This document shows positions 9,408 to 17,840 of a stretch of 64,000 nt of DNA, piece after piece. How positions within the stretch are numbered: position 1 is the first letter of the stretch; each line of letters begins with the position of its first letter. Origin of the DNA: Cellulosimicrobium sp. ES-005 (GTDB taxonomy: Bacteria > Actinomycetota > Actinomycetes > Actinomycetales > Cellulomonadaceae); contig NZ_CP159290.1 of assembly GCF_040448685.1 (NCBI RefSeq), positions 3,596,001-3,660,000 on the forward strand. The letters run 5' to 3'. A program made the position numbers and the translations under genes. Under the pieces are notes generated by a model. The model did no database searches, was not told the DNA's origin, and was given only the letters and a program-made list of their open reading frames with translations.

Positions 9408-10694
9408 ATGCCAGGCGTGGTGCTCGTCGGTGCCCAGTGGGGCGATGAGGGCAAGGGCAAGGCGACCGACCTCCTCGGCTCCCGGGTCGACTACGTGGTC
9501 AAGTTCAACGGCGGCAACAACGCCGGCCACACGGTCGTCATCGGGGACGAGAAGTACGCGCTCCACCTGCTGCCGTCGGGCATCCTGTCCCCGGGCGTCA
9601 CGCCGGTCATCGCGAACGGCGTCGTCGTGGACATCGAGGTGCTGTTCCAGGAGCTCGACGACCTGATCTCGCGCGGCGTGGACGTCTCGCGCCTGCTCGT
9701 CTCGGGCTCGGCGCACGTCATCGCGGGCTACCACCGCACGATCGACAAGGTGAGCGAGCGGTTCCTCGGCAAGCGCCGCATCGGCACGACCGGCCGCGGG
9801 ATCGGCCCGGCGTACGCGGACAAGATCAACCGCGTCGGGATCCGCATCTGGGACCTGTTCGACGAGAAGATCCTCGCGGAGAAGATCGAGGGCTCGCTCG
9901 ACCAGAAGAACCACCTGCTGGTGAAGGTCTACAACCGCCGCGCGATCACGGTCGACGAGACCGTAGCGGAGCTGCTGCAGTACGCCGACCGCCTCAAGCC
10001 GATGGTCGCGGACACGGCGCTCGAGCTGAACAAGGCGCTCGACGCGGGCAAGAACGTCCTCTTCGAGGGCGGGCAGGCGACGATGCTCGACGTCGACCAC
10101 GGGACGTACCCGTTCGTCACGTCGTCCAACGCGACCGCGGGCGGCGCGCTCACGGGCTCCGGCGTCGGGCCGACGCGCATCAGCTCCGTGATCGGCGTCA
10201 TCAAGGCGTACACGACGCGCGTGGGCGAGGGCCCGTTCCCCACCGAGCTGTTCGACGCGAACGGCGAGTACCTGCTCAAGCAGGGCGGCGAGTACGGCGT
10301 GACGACGGGCCGCGCGCGCCGCTGCGGCTGGTACGACTCGGTGATCGCGCGCTACGCGACCCGCGTCAACGGCATCACCGACATGGTGCTCACCAAGCTC
10401 GACATCCTCACCGGGTTCGAGAAGGTGCCGGTGTGCGTCGCGTACGACGTGGACGGCGTCCGGTACGACGAGATGCCGCTCGACCAGACCGCGTTCCACC
10501 ACGCGAAGCCGATCTACGAGGAGCTCGACGGCTGGTGGGAGGACATCTCCGGCGCCCGCACGTTCGAGGACCTGCCGACGAACGCGCAGCGCTACGTGCT
10601 CGCGCTCGAGGAGATGTCCGGCACCCGGATCTCCGCGATCGGCGTCGGCCCGAGCCGCGACGCGATCATCCCGCGCCACGACCTCATCCACTGA
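9408..10694 (+). CDS. purA: adenylosuccinate synthetase
   Basis: 428 residues, normal length. Couples IMP and aspartate using GTP, the first committed step to AMP. Motifs: [11 protein letters not shown] at the N-terminus (phosphate loop and catalytic Asp), [26 protein letters not shown] and the C-terminal VGPSRDA. The start is the ATG of MPGVVLVG; an upstream in-frame ATG at 9366 is less conserved. A possible -10 (TAAACT) about 155 bp upstream implies a long leader. Confidence 0.97.
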   Translation: MPGVVLVGAQWGDEGKGKATDLLGSRVDYVVKFNGGNNAGHTVVIGDEKYALHLLPSGILSPGVTPVIANGVVVDIEVLFQELDDLISRGVDVSRLLVSGSAHVIAGYHRTIDKVSERFLGKRRIGTTGRGIGPAYADKINRVGIRIWDLFDEKILAEKIEGSLDQKNHLLVKVYNRRAITVDETVAELLQYADRLKPMVADTALELNKALDAGKNVLFEGGQATMLDVDHGTYPFVTSSNATAGGALTGSGVGPTRISSVIGVIKAYTTRVGEGPFPTELFDANGEYLLKQGGEYGVTTGRARRCGWYDSVIARYATRVNGITDMVLTKLDILTGFEKVPVCVAYDVDGVRYDEMPLDQTAFHHAKPIYEELDGWWEDISGARTFEDLPTNAQRYVLALEEMSGTRISAIGVGPSRDAIIPRHDLIH

Positions 10695-10728
10695 CGCCTC
10701 GTCGCCGAGCCGACGACGGACGCCGACC

Positions 10729-10762
10729 ACGGCCCGGACGCCCCGCGGGGTGTCCGGGCCGT
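10729..10762 (+). terminator. hairpin terminator after purA
   Basis: Stem ACGGCCCGGAC / GTCCGGGCCGT, continued by CCCC/GGGG with small bulges. It ends just before the purD promoter, which suggests purA and purD are separate transcripts. Confidence 0.7.
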
Positions 10763-10767
10763 CTCGG

Positions 10768-10773
10768 TAGACT
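10768..10773 (+). promoter_or_regulatory. -10 box TAGACT of purD, probably leaderless transcript
   Basis: TAGACT ends 8 bases before the purD GTG, placing the expected transcription start at or next to the start codon. No Shine-Dalgarno sequence is present. The same TAGACT box recurs before purS and purL. Confidence 0.5.
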
Positions 10774-10781
10774 CGGCGCCC

Positions 10782-12104
10782 GTGAAGATCCTCGTCGTCG
10801 GGACCGGTGCCCGCGAGCACGCCATCGTCCACGCCCTCGCGCACGAGGCCGACCGCCCGGGCGCCGAGCCGCACGAGCTGCACGCCGCCCCCGGGAACCC
10901 CGGCATCGGGGACCTCGCGACGCTGCACGCGGTCGACCAGAACGACGGCGCCGCGGTGGCCGCGCTCGCGACCGGCCTGGGCGTCGACCTCGTCGTCGTC
11001 GGCCCGGAGGCACCGCTCGTCGCGGGCGTCGGGGACGCGGTGCGCGAGGCGGGGATCCCGGTGTTCGGGCCCAGCGCCGAGGCGGCGCGGCTCGAGGGCT
11101 CCAAGGCGTTCGCCAAGGACGTCATGGCGGCGGCGTCCGTCCCGACGGCGCTCGCGCACGTCTGCACCGACGTCGACCAGGTCGCGGCCGCGGTCGACGC
11201 GTTCGGCGCCCCCTACGTCATCAAGGACGACGGCCTCGCCGCGGGCAAGGGCGTCGTCGTCACGGAGGACCGGCAGGCCGCGCTCGAGCACGCCGCGGCG
11301 TGCTTCGCGACCCCGCGCCGCGCCGCCGACGGCACGCCCGAGGACCCGCGCGTCGTCGTCGAGGAGTACCTCGACGGCCCGGAGGTCTCGCTCTTCTGCG
11401 TGAGCGACGGCGCGACCGTCGTCCCGCTCGCGCCGGCCCAGGACTTCAAGCGCGCGTTCGACGCCGACGCCGGTCCCAACACGGGCGGCATGGGCGCCTA
11501 CAGCCCGCTCCCCTGGGCGCCGGAGGGCCTCGTCGACGAGGTCGTCACGCGCGTCGCGCAGCCGACGATCGACGAGATGGCGCGCCGCGGCACCCCGTTC
11601 GTCGGCGTCCTGTACGTGGGGCTCGCGCTGACGAGCCGCGGCACGCGCGTCGTCGAGTTCAACGCGCGGTTCGGAGACCCGGAGACGCAGTCCGTGCTCA
11701 CGCGCCTCGCGACGCCGCTGTCCGCCGTGATGCTCGCGGCGGCGCAGGGACGCCTCGCCGAGATCGGTGCGCTGCGCTGGCACGACGACGCGTCGGTCAC
11801 CGTCGTCGTCGCGGCGCACGGCTACCCGGGCGCCGTGCGCGGAGGCGACCCGATCACGGGCATCGACGCGGCGGAGGCCGTCGAGGGCGTGCACGTGCTC
11901 CACGCGGGGACGTCGCGCGGGGACGACGGCGGCCTGGTCGCCGCGGGCGGCCGCGTGCTGTCGGTCGTGGCGCGCGGCGCCGACCTGGCCGAGGCGCGCC
12001 GTCGGGCGTACGCCGCGGTCGACCGCATCGTGCTCCCGGGCTCGCACCACCGCACGGACATCGCGGCGAAGGCCGCCGCGGGCGAGGTCACCCTCGCGGG
12101 CTGA
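10782..12104 (+). CDS. purD: phosphoribosylamine-glycine ligase (GAR synthetase)
   Basis: 440 residues. ATP-dependent joining of phosphoribosylamine and glycine, step 2 of de novo purine synthesis. N-terminal KILVVGTGAREHA; ATP-grasp region with IKDDGLAAGKGVVV and PNTGGMGAYSP; metal-binding FNARFGDPETQ. GTG start, apparently leaderless. No terminator is obvious downstream other than the palindromic element at 12154-12228. Confidence 0.97.
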   Translation: MKILVVGTGAREHAIVHALAHEADRPGAEPHELHAAPGNPGIGDLATLHAVDQNDGAAVAALATGLGVDLVVVGPEAPLVAGVGDAVREAGIPVFGPSAEAARLEGSKAFAKDVMAAASVPTALAHVCTDVDQVAAAVDAFGAPYVIKDDGLAAGKGVVVTEDRQAALEHAAACFATPRRAADGTPEDPRVVVEEYLDGPEVSLFCVSDGATVVPLAPAQDFKRAFDADAGPNTGGMGAYSPLPWAPEGLVDEVVTRVAQPTIDEMARRGTPFVGVLYVGLALTSRGTRVVEFNARFGDPETQSVLTRLATPLSAVMLAAAQGRLAEIGALRWHDDASVTVVVAAHGYPGAVRGGDPITGIDAAEAVEGVHVLHAGTSRGDDGGLVAAGGRVLSVVARGADLAEARRRAYAAVDRIVLPGSHHRTDIAAKAAAGEVTLAG

Positions 12105-12153
12105 CGCCCGCCGTCGGGCCGCCCGCCGACCCCGACGCGCCCGGGCGCCCGTC

Positions 12154-12228
12154 GAGCACGACCTCTCCCGCCGTTGAACACGACATGGCGGTCGCTTTCA
12201 CGCTGATAACGACCGCCATGTCGTGTTC
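12154..12228. repeat. 75-bp intergenic palindromic element, family A, copy 1
   Basis: A 53-bp hairpin (12176-12228) with 19-bp perfect arms GAACACGACATGGCGGTCG and its complement around a 15-base loop. A third copy of the end motif (GAGCACGAC) lies 22 bp outside the left arm. It sits between the convergent ends of purD and the protease gene. Copies 2-5 are at 21809, 46714, 58657 and 39330. Confidence 0.85.
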
Positions 12229-12251
12229 GGCGCCCTGAGGGGTGGGTCCTG

Positions 12252-13847
12252 TCAGGCTCGGTGCCACTTCTGGGCCGCGGTGCCGTTGCACGTCCAGATC
12301 TGGAGCTTCGTCCCGTCGGTGCTGTTGCTGCTCGGGACGTCCACGCACTTGTTCGCGAGGACGGACACGAGGTCGCCCGCGCCGCTCAGGACGAACTGCT
12401 GAGCGGGGTTGCCGCTGCAGTTCGCGAGCTGCACGGCGGTCCCGTCGGCCGTGGCGGCCCAGGCCACGTCCATGCACTTGCCACCCGCGCGGACCGTGCC
12501 GTCGGGCTCGAACGTCCAGCGCTGCGCGCTCGTCCCGTTGCAGGTCCAGAGCTGGAGCCGCTTGCCGTCGCTGAAGTCCGAGCTCGGCACGTCGATGCAC
12601 TTGCCCGCGAGCCCGACGAGCGCGCTGCCCGAGCCGCCGCCCGTGGTGACGAGGGACAGCCCGTACGCCGAGAGGATCGGGTTCACGGGCTGGTAGATGA
12701 ACTTGCCGCCGTTCGAGCAGTCGTTGATGCGGCCCGACGTGACGCCCTGCGCCTGGTTGCCCGAGATCACGGAGCCGCCGGAGTCGCCGCCCTCGGCGCA
12801 CGCGGAGCCGCGCACGAGCCCGGGGATGTCGCCGTTGCCGTAGTTCACGGTGATGTTCTTCTGCTCGATGACGCCGCAGCGCCAGCCCGTCGTCGCGCCG
12901 GACCGGCAGACGGACGCGCCTACGGGCGCCTCGGCGGACCCGGCGACGTCGACCGTGCCGCCCGCGTAGTTGTTCACGCGGGGGACGGGGGTGAACCCGG
13001 CGTCGACGCGCACCCAGGCGTAGTCGTGGCCGGGGAACGACGCCGCCTGGACCGTGCCCATGCGCGCCCAGCTCGCCGTGAGCACCTCCTTGCCGGCGGC
13101 GCCGCAGTGCCCGGCCGTGACGAAGCCGCCCTGGACGGCGAAGCCGATCGAGCATGCCGAGCCCGACGACGCCCCGGGGTCCCGCGTGATGTACCGGTCG
13201 CCGCCGCGCACGTCGGCCGCGAGCTCGTACGGTGCGTCGACGACCTCGGTCCGTACGGCCGACGGGTCGACCCCCGACGCGGCGACGAACGCCTCGGCCG
13301 CGCCGGCGTCGAGCGACTCGACCACGACCTCGTTCGTCGTCACGTCCACGTACCAGGCCTGGACGGCGTCGGGCGTCGCCGCGTGGTCGAGGTCTGCGGC
13401 GAGCGCGTCCAGGTCGGCGAGGCTGTGCTCGACGACGACGGCCTCGGCGCCGGCCGCCTCGACCTCCGGGACGGCGGAGGGGTCCGTGACGGCGACGACG
13501 GGCGTCGCGGCGTCGGCGTCGACCCACGTGCCGGCGTACGCCGCGCCCAGACCGCCGCTCAGCGACTGCTCGACGGCGCCTGTCGCGGCGTCGAGCGCGA
13601 GCCGGTCGGCGACGCCGGCCGCGTCGAGGCCCAGGTCGCGCTCCAGCGCGCGGAGCTGGCCGGGGGACAGGTCGTCGGGCCCGGGAACGGGGTCGGCGAG
13701 CAGCGCGGGGGCCTCGGCCCCGGTGGTCGGCGGTGCGGCGACGGGTGCGCTCGCGCCCGCCGACGTCGCGAGCCCGACGCTCGCGGCGATCACGCCGATC
13801 CCGGTTGCTAGCGCTGTCAGGCGATGGTGCATCGTGCCGTGGTGCAT
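12252..13847 (-). CDS. secreted S1 (alpha-lytic/streptogrisin-type) serine protease with C-terminal ricin-type lectin domain
   Basis: 531 residues. Signal peptide ~1-33 (hydrophobic, ASAGAS-type cleavage region), alpha-lytic-type prodomain ~55-205, protease ~212-398 with catalytic His247 (TAGHC), Asp275 (HDYAW) and Ser356 (GGDSGG), and six cysteines that can pair as in streptogrisins. A Gly-rich linker leads to a ricin B beta-trefoil (~407-529) with QRW, QQF and QKW motifs. The architecture matches yeast-lytic protease I of Rarobacter, whose lectin domain binds yeast mannoprotein; a fungal-wall-lysing role is inferred. Start ATG follows GGAGG. A CelR-like operator lies upstream. Confidence 0.93.
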   Translation of the reverse strand: MHHGTMHHRLTALATGIGVIAASVGLATSAGASAPVAAPPTTGAEAPALLADPVPGPDDLSPGQLRALERDLGLDAAGVADRLALDAATGAVEQSLSGGLGAAYAGTWVDADAATPVVAVTDPSAVPEVEAAGAEAVVVEHSLADLDALAADLDHAATPDAVQAWYVDVTTNEVVVESLDAGAAEAFVAASGVDPSAVRTEVVDAPYELAADVRGGDRYITRDPGASSGSACSIGFAVQGGFVTAGHCGAAGKEVLTASWARMGTVQAASFPGHDYAWVRVDAGFTPVPRVNNYAGGTVDVAGSAEAPVGASVCRSGATTGWRCGVIEQKNITVNYGNGDIPGLVRGSACAEGGDSGGSVISGNQAQGVTSGRINDCSNGGKFIYQPVNPILSAYGLSLVTTGGGSGSALVGLAGKCIDVPSSDFSDGKRLQLWTCNGTSAQRWTFEPDGTVRAGGKCMDVAWAATADGTAVQLANCSGNPAQQFVLSGAGDLVSVLANKCVDVPSSNSTDGTKLQIWTCNGTAAQKWHRA

Positions 13848-13951
13848 CGTTGCCTCCTCGGTGCGGATGTCGCCCTGCCGTCGTCGGCAGGGCCGGGACG
13901 GCGGTGCAGGCGCCCCCGAGGGGGTCGCTCCGATGCGTGCCCCCGACGGTG

Positions 13952-13965
13952 AGGGAGCGCTCCCA
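13952..13965 (-). promoter_or_regulatory. CelR/CebR-like operator upstream of the protease gene
   Basis: Read on the minus strand it is TGGGAGCGCTCCCT, matching 13 of 14 positions of the Thermobifida fusca CelR site TGGGAGCGCTCCCA. A possible -10, TACTGT (13987-13982), ends 16 bases before it, so the operator would start about ten bases into the transcript, a position suited to repression. The rest of the 324-bp gap (13848-14171) holds the protease leader and a weak -10-like GAGACT 7 bp before purC; nothing else is recognised. Confidence 0.6.
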
Positions 13966-14171
13966 CGACCGTCCTGAGGGCACAGTAGCGACTTCCGCGA
14001 CGTTCGTCGCGTCCGGGCTCGGCGGCGGTCCTCGTCCCGTGCTGTCGGGTGCGGTCGGCCCGGCGCCCGACGGGACGCCGGGCCGGGCCGCCTCTCGGTG
14101 GTGGGCGGGGAGGGCGACCTGTCGTCGGACACGGTGCCGCGCCGGTGGAGGGCGGTGCGAGACTAGGGGCC

Positions 14172-15164
14172 GTGACCGACACCCCTCAGGATCCTGCCTC
14201 GGCCCTCTCGCTCGGCGAGGTGGACGCCCTCGACACCGCGGCGCTCGACCTGCCCGGCTGGACGCACGTGTACTCCGGCAAGGTGCGGGACCTCTACGCA
14301 CCGGACCTGCCCGCCGTCGGCGGCGTGCACCCGCTCGGCGACGTCGTCCTCGTCGTCGCGAGCGACCGGGTCAGCGCGTACGACCACGTGCTGTCGCCGG
14401 GCATCCCGGACAAGGGCGTCGTGCTCACGCAGCTCAGCCTGTGGTGGTTCGAGCAGCTCGCCGACCTCGTGCCGAACCACGTGGTGTCGACCGAGGTGTC
14501 GTCGGAGCCGGGCGACGGCCTCGTGCCCGACGTCGTCGCTGGCCGCGCGATGATCTGCCGCCGCCTCGACATGTTCCCCGTCGAGTGCGTGGCGCGCGGG
14601 TACCTCACCGGCTCCGGGCTCGTCGAGTACCGCGCCGGGGGAGAGGTCTGCGGCGTGCCGCTGCCCGCCGGGCTGGTCGACGGCTCGCGCCTGCCCGAGC
14701 CGATCTTCACGCCCGCGACCAAGGCTGCCGTGGGCGAGCACGACGAGAACGTCTCCTTCGACGTCGTCGCGGAGCAGATCGGCCTCGACGACGCCACGCG
14801 CCTGCGGGAGCTCACGCTCGCCGTCTACGCGCGCGCCGAGCAGATCGCGCGCGAGCGCGGCGTGATCCTCGCGGACACCAAGCTCGAGTTCGGCGTGGAC
14901 CCGACCACCGGCCGGACCGTCCTCGGCGACGAGGTGCTCACGCCCGACTCGTCGCGGTTCTGGCCCGCGGACCAGTGGGAGCCGGGGCGCGCGCAGCCGA
15001 GCTACGACAAGCAGTTCGTCCGCGACTGGCTCGTGTCGCCCGCATCCGGGTGGGACCGCGCGTCCGACACCCCGCCGCCCTCGATCCCCGCAGAGGTCGT
15101 CACGCGCACCCGCGCCCGGTACCTCGAGGCGTACGAGCGGCTCACGGGCTCGACGCTCGGCTGA
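14172..15164 (+). CDS. purC: phosphoribosylaminoimidazole-succinocarboxamide synthase (SAICAR synthetase)
   Basis: 330 residues, GTG start. Joins aspartate to CAIR using ATP. Motifs: YSGKVRDLY near residue 35, ASDRVSAYD, KLEFGVD and DEVLTPDSSRFW with SYDKQFVRDWL. The length and C-terminal extension fit the longer actinobacterial/yeast-like form. The 3' end overlaps the convergent HNH gene by 23 bp. Confidence 0.96.
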   Translation: MTDTPQDPASALSLGEVDALDTAALDLPGWTHVYSGKVRDLYAPDLPAVGGVHPLGDVVLVVASDRVSAYDHVLSPGIPDKGVVLTQLSLWWFEQLADLVPNHVVSTEVSSEPGDGLVPDVVAGRAMICRRLDMFPVECVARGYLTGSGLVEYRAGGEVCGVPLPAGLVDGSRLPEPIFTPATKAAVGEHDENVSFDVVAEQIGLDDATRLRELTLAVYARAEQIARERGVILADTKLEFGVDPTTGRTVLGDEVLTPDSSRFWPADQWEPGRAQPSYDKQFVRDWLVSPASGWDRASDTPPPSIPAEVVTRTRARYLEAYERLTGSTLG

Positions 15165-15519
15165 GTCGTCGGGCGGTCCGGGCGGCGCCCGGGCGCACGT
15201 AGGTGTGCCCGCTCGGCGCGGTCCACCGGACCGAGCCGTCGGCGAGCAGGGCGGGCCGCCAGCCGTCGCGCGCGCGCACGACGCGGTGGTGCCGGCAGAG
15301 CGCGACGAGGTTGTCGGCCTCCTGCGCGGCGGCCGCGGCGGTGTCGTCCGCGCCCGGCCGCGGTGCCACGACGTGGTCGAGGTCGCAACGGAACGCCGGG
15401 ACGCGGCAGCCAGGGAAGACGCAGGTCTCGTCGCGCGCGAGGACGCGCGCGACGGTCCGCGGCGACGGTCGTGCCCTGCCGCGCTCCATGGCCGGGGCGA
15501 GTGCGAGCGGTGCTGCCAC
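15142..15519 (-). CDS. short HNH endonuclease, resembling the C-terminal part of a DUF222/13E12 protein
   Basis: 125 residues from a GTG with a good RBS (AGGGAGG, 5 bases away); the frame is open up to 15636. The order RTVARVLARDETCVFPGC-...-CDLDHVV-...-NLVALCRHHR matches the zinc-binding HNH tail of DUF222 (13E12-repeat) proteins, which are normally ~400-500 residues. The N-terminal DUF222 region is absent, so this is either a free-standing HNH enzyme or the remnant of an internal deletion. All HNH and Cys residues appear intact. A perfect LexA box lies ~90 bp upstream, as for several 13E12 genes in mycobacteria. Confidence 0.7.
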   Translation of the reverse strand: MAAPLALAPAMERGRARPSPRTVARVLARDETCVFPGCRVPAFRCDLDHVVAPRPGADDTAAAAAQEADNLVALCRHHRVVRARDGWRPALLADGSVRWTAPSGHTYVRPGAARTARRLSRASSP

Positions 15520-15608
15520 GCGAACCTCCCTGCGTCGTCGAGCCGTGGTTCGTGCGAGGGCGGGGAAGGGGCAGGACCCCGCCCTCGCACCGTGCCCGAG
15601 CGTGCGTC

Positions 15609-15624
15609 TCGAACACGTGTTCGA
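15609..15624 (-). promoter_or_regulatory. LexA-binding SOS box
   Basis: TCGAACACGTGTTCGA, a perfect 16-bp palindrome and an exact fit to the actinobacterial SOS consensus TCGAAC-N4-GTTCGA. It lies ~90 bp upstream of the HNH gene start and ~70 bp from the divergent PadR gene, so the HNH gene is the more likely target. Confidence 0.8.
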
Positions 15625-15677
15625 CTCTAGCGGCACCCTCTGACACGCGTCGAGGGTTGGCTCTATGGGTCGTCATC

Positions 15678-15689
15678 CGATATATATCG
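15678..15689 (+). promoter_or_regulatory. AT-rich palindrome, probable PadR operator
   Basis: CGATATATATCG, a perfect 12-bp palindrome in an otherwise very GC-rich region, ending 3 bases before the PadR ATG. TATATA-containing palindromes are typical PadR sites, so autorepression is likely. Confidence 0.55.
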
Positions 15690-15692
15690 TTC

Positions 15693-16067
15693 ATGGCACC
15701 GAGCCCTCCCGCGTTCCGCATGACCGAGCAGGCGTACCTCGTGCTGCTCTCCCTCAGCGCGGAGCCGCGGCACGGGTACGCGGTGATCCAGGCCGTGCGC
15801 GAGCTGTCCGACGGCCGCACCCGGCTCGGGGCCGGCACCCTCTACGGCAACCTCGACCGGCTCGTGGCGGCCGGGCTCGTCGTGCCGACCGGGGAGGAGG
15901 TCGTCGACGGCCGCCTCCGGCGCTACTACCGCGCCACCGACGACGGGCGCCGCGCGGCCCGGACGGAGACCCTCCGCCTCGCCGAGCTCGCCGAGCGCGC
16001 GCGGCGGTCCCTGGAACGCCACGGCCCGGCGGGTGCCGCCGACGGCCTCGCGGGGAGCGGCGCGTGA
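15693..16067 (+). CDS. PadR-family transcriptional regulator
   Basis: 124 residues. Winged helix with the PadR pattern YLVLLSLSAEPRHGYAVIQAV, LGAGTLYGNLDRLVAAGLV and GRLRRYYRATDDGR. The short (subfamily 2) form ends in a helix for dimerisation. The ATG directly follows an AT-rich palindrome, which suggests autoregulation and perhaps a leaderless message. Its stop overlaps the start of the next gene by four bases; effector unknown. Confidence 0.9.
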   Translation: MAPSPPAFRMTEQAYLVLLSLSAEPRHGYAVIQAVRELSDGRTRLGAGTLYGNLDRLVAAGLVVPTGEEVVDGRLRRYYRATDDGRRAARTETLRLAELAERARRSLERHGPAGAADGLAGSGA

Positions 16068-16636
16068 GCGCGGGCGGCGCGGACCGGTACGAGCGGTCCG
16101 CCCGGTTCTGGCTCCGCGCCTACCCGCCGCGCTGGCGTCGCCTCCACGGCGACGAGGCGCTCGCGGTCCTGCTCGACCTCGCGCCCGCATCCGACGACGC
16201 CGGGGCGCCGCACGGCATCGGCGCGCGCGAGGCGTGGGGGCTGGTGCGTGCGGGCTGGGCGCTGCGCCGGCGGGAGCACCCGCCGCTCGGGCGCTGGTTG
16301 CTGTACCGGCTGTTCGACGCCCGGCTGCCCGCGCGCTACTGGTGGTGGGTCGCCGACGACATCCACGGCGTGCTCTACCCCTGGCGCGTGACCATGACGG
16401 GGCTCGGGACCGCTCTCGCGATCTTCTACGGCTGGCCGGTGCTGGCGCAGCTCCTGTTCTCCGTCGAGGTCACCAGGCCCGACCTCTGGCTGATCCTCCT
16501 GTGGTGCGGGACGTTCCTCGGCGGAGGGCTCCTCTTCCGCCGTTCGCACGTCGCGCGAGCGTGGCGCAAGCACGTGCTCGACGGCAACATCCCCGTGGAC
16601 GTCCCGGCAGACCCGCCGCGGGCAGCCGGGGCCTGA
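16064..16636 (+). CDS. membrane protein co-transcribed with PadR
   Basis: 190 residues, GTG start overlapping the padR stop. The N-terminal region RFWLRAYPPRWRRLHGDEAL is the YPxRWRxRxGxE-type prefix common in membrane proteins encoded next to PadR genes. Two hydrophobic segments follow at about 105-130 and 135-160. No enzyme motif. It probably responds to or is controlled by the PadR regulator, but I cannot name a function. Confidence 0.7.
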   Translation: MSAGGADRYERSARFWLRAYPPRWRRLHGDEALAVLLDLAPASDDAGAPHGIGAREAWGLVRAGWALRRREHPPLGRWLLYRLFDARLPARYWWWVADDIHGVLYPWRVTMTGLGTALAIFYGWPVLAQLLFSVEVTRPDLWLILLWCGTFLGGGLLFRRSHVARAWRKHVLDGNIPVDVPADPPRAAGA

Positions 16637-16696
16637 GCCCGGCAGCGCCGTCGTGCCACGGTGCGGACGGCCGCCGGACGTCGCCCGGGCGCCCGG

Positions 16697-16702
16697 TAGA
16701 CT
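16697..16702 (+). promoter_or_regulatory. -10 box TAGACT upstream of purSQ
   Basis: TAGACT in the context CGG-TAGACT-GGGC, shared with the purL and purD promoters. It predicts a leader of ~115 bases before purS. I recognise no known riboswitch in that leader. Confidence 0.45.
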
Positions 16703-16823
16703 GGGCGCGGAATCCCGCCGTCGGCTCCCGCTCGTCCCGTCCCACCGACCGTCCTCGACGGCCGTGACGTGGTCGGGATCCCGGAGCCCCGGCCCTCCCG
16801 AACTCTCTCGCCAAGGAGCCCCC

Positions 16824-17111
16824 GTGGGACGCGTCGTCGTCGAGGTCATGCCCAAGCCCGAGATCCTGGACCCGCAGGGCAAGGCCGTCGTCGGGGCGCT
16901 GCCGCGCCTCGGCTTCACCCAGTTCACGTCCGTCCGCCAGGGCAAGCGGTTCGAGCTTGAGGTCGACGGCCCGGTCACGCCGGAGATCCTCGCCGCCGCC
17001 GAGGAGGCTGCGGTCAAGGTGCTGTCGAACCCGGTGATCGAGGACGTCGTGCGTGTCGCCGACATCGAGGCCGACGCCGCCGCGACGATCACGTCCGAGG
17101 GGCTCGCCTGA
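16824..17111 (+). CDS. purS: FGAM synthase subunit PurS
   Basis: 95 residues, GTG start preceded by AAGGAGC. Small beta-alpha-beta protein ([19 protein letters not shown]) that forms the PurLQS formylglycinamidine ribonucleotide synthase complex and helps transfer ammonia from PurQ to PurL. Its stop overlaps the purQ start by one base. The PurS-dependent complex agrees with the small-type PurL at 56.2 kb. Confidence 0.95.
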   Translation: MGRVVVEVMPKPEILDPQGKAVVGALPRLGFTQFTSVRQGKRFELEVDGPVTPEILAAAEEAAVKVLSNPVIEDVVRVADIEADAAATITSEGLA

Positions 17112-17830
17112 TGAGCGGCGCGACGCTCGCGACGGCGCGGATCGGCGTCGTCACCTTCCCCGGCACGCTCGACGACCGCGACGCGGCGCGCGCGGTGCGT
17201 CTCGCGGGCGGCGAGGCCGTGTCGCTGTGGCACGCGGACGCCGACCTGCACGGCGTCGACGCGGTCGTCCTGCCCGGTGGCTTCTCCTACGGCGACTACC
17301 TGCGCGCGGGCGCGATCAGCCGCTTCGCGCCCGTCATGGAGTCGATCGTCGACGCGGCGGCGGGCGGCATGCCGGTCCTGGGCATCTGCAACGGCTTCCA
17401 GGTCCTCACCGAGGCCCACCTGCTGCCCGGCTCGATGGTCAAGAACGACCACCTGCACTTCATCTGCCGCGAGCAGGTCCTCGTGGTCGAGAACGCCGAG
17501 ACGGCCTGGACGCGCGACTACACGGTCGGCCAGCGCATCACGGTCCCGCTGAAGAACCAGGACGGGCAGTTCGTCGCGGACGACCGCACGCTCGACGAGC
17601 TCGAGGCCGAGGGCCGCGTCGTCTTCCGCTACGACGGCTGGAACCCGAACGGCTCGCGTCGCGGCATCGCCGGCATCACCAACGCCGCGGGCAACGTCGT
17701 CGGCCTCATGCCGCACCCCGAGCACGCCGTCGAGGCGGGCTTCGGGCCCGCGAACGAGGCCGGCCCCCGTGCCGGCACCGACGGGCTCGGCTTCTTCACG
17801 TCGGTCCTGGGCGCGCTCGTCCACGCATGA
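17111..17830 (+). CDS. purQ: FGAM synthase glutaminase subunit PurQ
   Basis: 239 residues. Class I glutamine amidotransferase: nucleophile Cys in [11 protein letters not shown], catalytic His/Glu in MPHPEHAVE, oxyanion [10 protein letters not shown]. Supplies ammonia to PurL. Translationally coupled to purS. purL is not adjacent but ~39 kb away, with its own promoter. Confidence 0.96.
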   Translation: MSGATLATARIGVVTFPGTLDDRDAARAVRLAGGEAVSLWHADADLHGVDAVVLPGGFSYGDYLRAGAISRFAPVMESIVDAAAGGMPVLGICNGFQVLTEAHLLPGSMVKNDHLHFICREQVLVVENAETAWTRDYTVGQRITVPLKNQDGQFVADDRTLDELEAEGRVVFRYDGWNPNGSRRGIAGITNAAGNVVGLMPHPEHAVEAGFGPANEAGPRAGTDGLGFFTSVLGALVHA

Positions 17831-17840
17831 CCGGGTCGGT

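Noticed and set aside
12154-12228. Family A elements as ordinary transcription terminators
   Set aside because: In copies 3 and 4 a separate strong terminator lies between the gene and the element, and the extra half-site 22 bp away is not a terminator feature. Termination by copies 1, 2 or 5 remains possible.
15520-15636. Longer HNH protein starting at 15636
   Set aside because: It would place the SOS box inside the coding region, and the GTG at 15519 has a strong RBS; the extra residues are low-complexity. Not fully excluded.
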